Origin: Cheilinus undulatus | Taxonomy: Eukaryota > Chordata > Actinopteri > Labriformes > Labridae | Direction of reading: 5' to 3' | DNA: 64,000 nucleotides | Assembly: GCF_018320785.1 (NCBI RefSeq) | Contig: NC_054885.1 | Coordinates: 8,816,921 to 8,880,920 of the forward strand | Shown: piece by piece, positions 62,101 through 64,000 of the stretch | Numbering within the stretch: the stretch's first letter is position 1 | Layout: the number at the start of each line of letters is the position of its first letter | Notes under the pieces: generated by a model | What the model was told of the DNA's origin: nothing | The model's input: only the letters and a program-made list of their open reading frames with translations | Databases searched by the model: none | Program-made: the position numbers and the translations under genes

Positions 62101-62841
62101 ATTTAACACTGTAAAGTTCAAGTATTAGATTACAGATCTGAAAATCTCTTTAGAAAAAAGTTAAGAAAGTATAAGGACTTTTCTGCTCTTTTCTGCTCTT
62201 CTGGCATGACAGGTTTGTTTTCATTAGTGCTTGAAATTGTCAAGTTAATTGAAGTCAGTTCATGGGGATGCTTTGATAAATCTTGCAATAATTTAAAGAA
62301 ATATTATCTGAAACGTGACTATGACCTACAATTTAAAGAGATGCTTGTTTCAGTGGATGGTAAAACTGTCTTTGTAGATTCTACTTACCTTTCCCTGCAG
62401 CTCTGCAATGGTGGCATAGTAGGCACTGTAGTCTCTGGAGGAGGGAGAGGCCTTCTTCTCCAGGAACTCCCTGATCTTCAGCTCCAGCTCAGCATTGGCA
62501 GCCTCCAGCTTGCGCACCTTCTCCAGGTAGGAAGCCAGGCGGTCGTTCAGGTTCTGCATGGCCATCTTCTCGTTGGCAGTGATGTCAAGGTCACCTCCGG
62601 CACCACCTCCGGCACCTCCCCCGCCAACACCGCCGAAGGAGAACGCAGAACCACTACCTGAGCTCCGTCCAAAAGCATTGCCTCCCAGGTAGCTGAAAAT
62701 GCCACTGCCACTACTTTGGGCGAACATGGAGGCACTACCACCAGAGATTTTGACAGTGCCAGTTTGAGCTCCCCCATACACCGAGGCACTGCTACGACCA
62801 CCACCACCAGCGCTGCTGGTGTATCTGTATGACACAGACAT
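53123..62841 (-). CDS. Type I keratin, tandem paralog C, short tail
   Basis: Complete acidic keratin of 457 aa. Coding exons: 62841-62389, 58227-58145, 55976-55820, 55690-55529, 55398-55273, 55183-55109, 55013-54868, 53294-53123 (453, 83, 157, 162, 126, 75, 146, 172 bp). All introns are GT-AG and the sum is in frame. The extra coil-2 intron is present. A longer in-frame start exists upstream (62988), but MSVSYRYTS at 62841 matches the heads of A and B and lies 79 bases after the TATA box. Head: residues 1-94, with one ASMFA unit. The rod starts at 95 and ends near 398. The tail has about 59 residues: the glycine block of A and B is almost absent (GTGSSSSMT remains), but the end ([22 protein letters not shown]) is kept. 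Coil 1B differs from A and B ([17 protein letters not shown]). Intron 1 is 4.2 kb and holds C-specific transposons. Confidence 0.95.
55014..55108 (-). other. Extra intron in coil 2, paralog C
   Basis: A 95-bp GT-AG intron in the same place as in A and B, showing that the split predates the triplication. Confidence 0.92.
56780..57830. repeat. GCTAACTAGCTT repeat tract in C intron 2
   Basis: At least four diverged copies of a block containing CTTGCTAACTGTACATAAAT and GCAAGCTAACTAGC, so the tract is longer than in A and B. A T11G11 homopolymer junction lies near 57.07 kb. Confidence 0.7.
58443..59090 (+). mobile_element. Tc1/mariner transposase 3' half in C intron 1
   Basis: Overlapping frames 58437-58694 and 58580-58900 encode [30 protein letters not shown] (second catalytic Asp) and [15 protein letters not shown] (third acidic residue), with a frameshift between them. 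Intron alignment with A and B breaks exactly here, so this is a C-specific insertion. Inactive. Confidence 0.87.
59091..60350. other. Unassigned C-specific intron 1 DNA
   Basis: No counterpart in A or B. It contains a CT microsatellite (59630-59656) and AT-rich DNA; no exon or RNA signal seen. Confidence 0.5.
59630..59656. repeat. (CT)n microsatellite
   Basis: Almost uninterrupted CT dinucleotides within C intron 1. Confidence 0.9.
60351..60896. mobile_element. Possible miniature element in C intron 1
   Basis: The left edge AAAGCTTGAGTATGTAAC and the right edge on the opposite strand, AAAGCTGTAGTGAGCAAT, look like short inverted ends, and the interior is more GC-rich than the surrounding intron. 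No target duplication was confirmed. Confidence 0.45.
61380..61740 (+). mobile_element. Tc1/mariner N-terminal fragment in C intron 1
   Basis: From 61458 a frame reads [20 protein letters not shown] and soon meets a stop, then continues SLRQI: the N-terminal DNA-binding region of a fish Tc1-like transposase. It ends near a GCATAATAATTTGGAAC word similar to one at 59.07 kb, so both pieces may derive from one element family. Confidence 0.65.
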
Positions 62842-62919
62842 TTTGTAGTGAAGGTAAAGAGGCCAATGCTCTGCTACAGCTGCTGAGGAGAGACTGTGCA
62901 GCTTGGAGAACGGCTGATG

Positions 62920-62926
62920 CTTTATA
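62920..62926 (-). promoter_or_regulatory. TATA box of keratin C
   Basis: TATAAAG on the minus strand 79 bases upstream of the chosen ATG, in a 5' flank aligned with those of A and B for over 1 kb. Confidence 0.75.
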
Positions 62927-63479
62927 CTGTTTGAAGAGTTCGTGAGGAAGGGGGATGGATGGATGGTGCCAAGCCTGGGAGGAGACACCTGTCCTTGTTT
63001 GACTCTGCAGGATGGTTTATGGGCTGTAGGTGTGTCTGAGAAATGTAGAATCCACCCATCATTAGTGTCTTCACCTGTTCATGTACATGCATCAGGAGTT
63101 CGTATCAAAAGATTGATGCACATGAAGAGCTGCAGGCGAGTTCAGACCTGGATGACATTAATGTTTAAAGATCCACAAAGCATGAAAAAACACATCCAAT
63201 CAATCAGCAGCACAAAGTGACCTTCACAATAACTTACATCTGTTATTACATTTTTTAGGGCAAGGTGCGGTAACTCTTGGCTGCAGGCTATTGTGATGGG
63301 ACTCATGTGCATTGAGTCTCTGCAAGGTGGATCTATGAAAGCGGCAGAGATCAAGAGGGTTATTGTTCTTAAAGGTGTGGTTAAATTTTTCAGCTGTGAA
63401 CTAAGCCATTACCAGTTTCACAGCAGACAAGAAAATCATTTTAGTCTCACCCCGAGGATGTGGTCTCTCATAATTGCTT

Positions 63480-64000
63480 AATGATTTTTACACAAACATG
63501 TGCAAAGGTGACCAAGAGAACAGGTACATTGTAAAGTTTGCAGATGATTCTGTCACAATGACGAGTCCGGCCATGGTCCCACTGTGGATGAGTTTGCCAA
63601 CTGGTGTGATGAATCTTTCTTGGGGCTTAATATTCCCAAGACTATAGAAAAGGTCATAGAGTTCGGAGCCCATGCTCCATATCACAAGCCTACGATCATC
63701 AAAAACCAGGCTGTTGAATGCATGATTGTAAATTTGGTGATTCGTTGACAATGATGTTGAGAGACTGATCCGTGGCAAAAAAGAAGACAGGATACAACGG
63801 AGGCCGCTGTCGAGGGATGGACTAACTTTGGAAAAAGCACTCAAGTTTGCACAAGCAATGGAGGCAGAAAACAGAGATATTGTGGATTTACACGGCATGA
63901 AAGAGGCTGGTAAATGGAAGAGAGTGGCAGGGTTGGTGAACAAGGTCAGGGGCACACGACCAAAGCCTCAGCTGGACATTAGAAAATGCTACAGATGCGG
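63480..64000 (+). mobile_element. Retroelement debris upstream of C (LINE plus gypsy-like gag)
   Basis: This is the best-preserved copy of the debris found upstream of all three keratins. A LINE-type reverse transcriptase piece keeps an FADD box (63537-63548), and a following segment reads like VDEFANWCDESFLGLNI. From 63741 to the window edge, 86 codons stay open and read like a Ty3/gypsy gag end (ERLIRGKKEDRIQ, then KCYRCG, the start of a CCHC zinc knuckle). It is cut by the window edge. Confidence 0.72.

Noticed and set aside
62842-62988. Upstream in-frame Met of keratin C, adding 49 residues
   Set aside because: The extension runs through the TATA box and 5' UTR region and is unlike the heads of A and B, which begin at the MS-SY start.

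Overview
The window is vertebrate genomic DNA, very probably from a ray-finned (teleost) fish. It has intron-containing keratin genes with GT-AG introns, and spacers packed with repeats typical of fish: Tc1/mariner copies, hAT and Harbinger-like miniature elements, LINE fragments and LTR debris. The protein-coding content is one part of a type I (acidic) keratin gene cluster. I find five keratin genes and no other host gene, and no tRNA, rRNA or CRISPR.

Layout. Positions 1-2640 hold the 3' end of a plus-strand type I keratin (gene 1). It converges on a complete minus-strand type I keratin (gene 2, 4736-9986, 7 coding exons, 419 aa). From about 10 to 28.7 kb there is gene-free spacer made of DNA transposons, a 250-280 bp satellite built on AGCTA words, and unassigned AT-rich DNA. 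From 28.7 kb to the end lie three minus-strand, head-to-tail type I keratin paralogs: A (28971-35664, 511 aa), B (40360-47197, 569 aa) and C (53123-62841, 457 aa). All three appear intact: every splice site I checked is GT-AG and every coding sum is a whole number of codons.

A, B and C share one feature that genes 1 and 2 lack. The usual 221-bp sixth coding exon is split into 75 + 146 bp by a short intron at a CAG|G site. They also share upstream retroelement debris, so the duplicated unit includes the 5' flank. A and B are closest: they share a LINE inserted inside a miniature element in intron 1, and a long near-identical patch. C instead carries Tc1-type fragments in intron 1. The rods are well conserved, while the glycine-rich heads and tails vary by tandem-repeat copy number: ASMFA units 3/2/1 in the heads of A/B/C, and tails of about 95/155/59 residues.

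The proteins would be acidic partners of type II keratins in the 10-nm filaments of epithelial cells. No exact orthology is claimed, because fish type I keratins expanded independently of those of mammals and names cannot be settled from this sequence alone.
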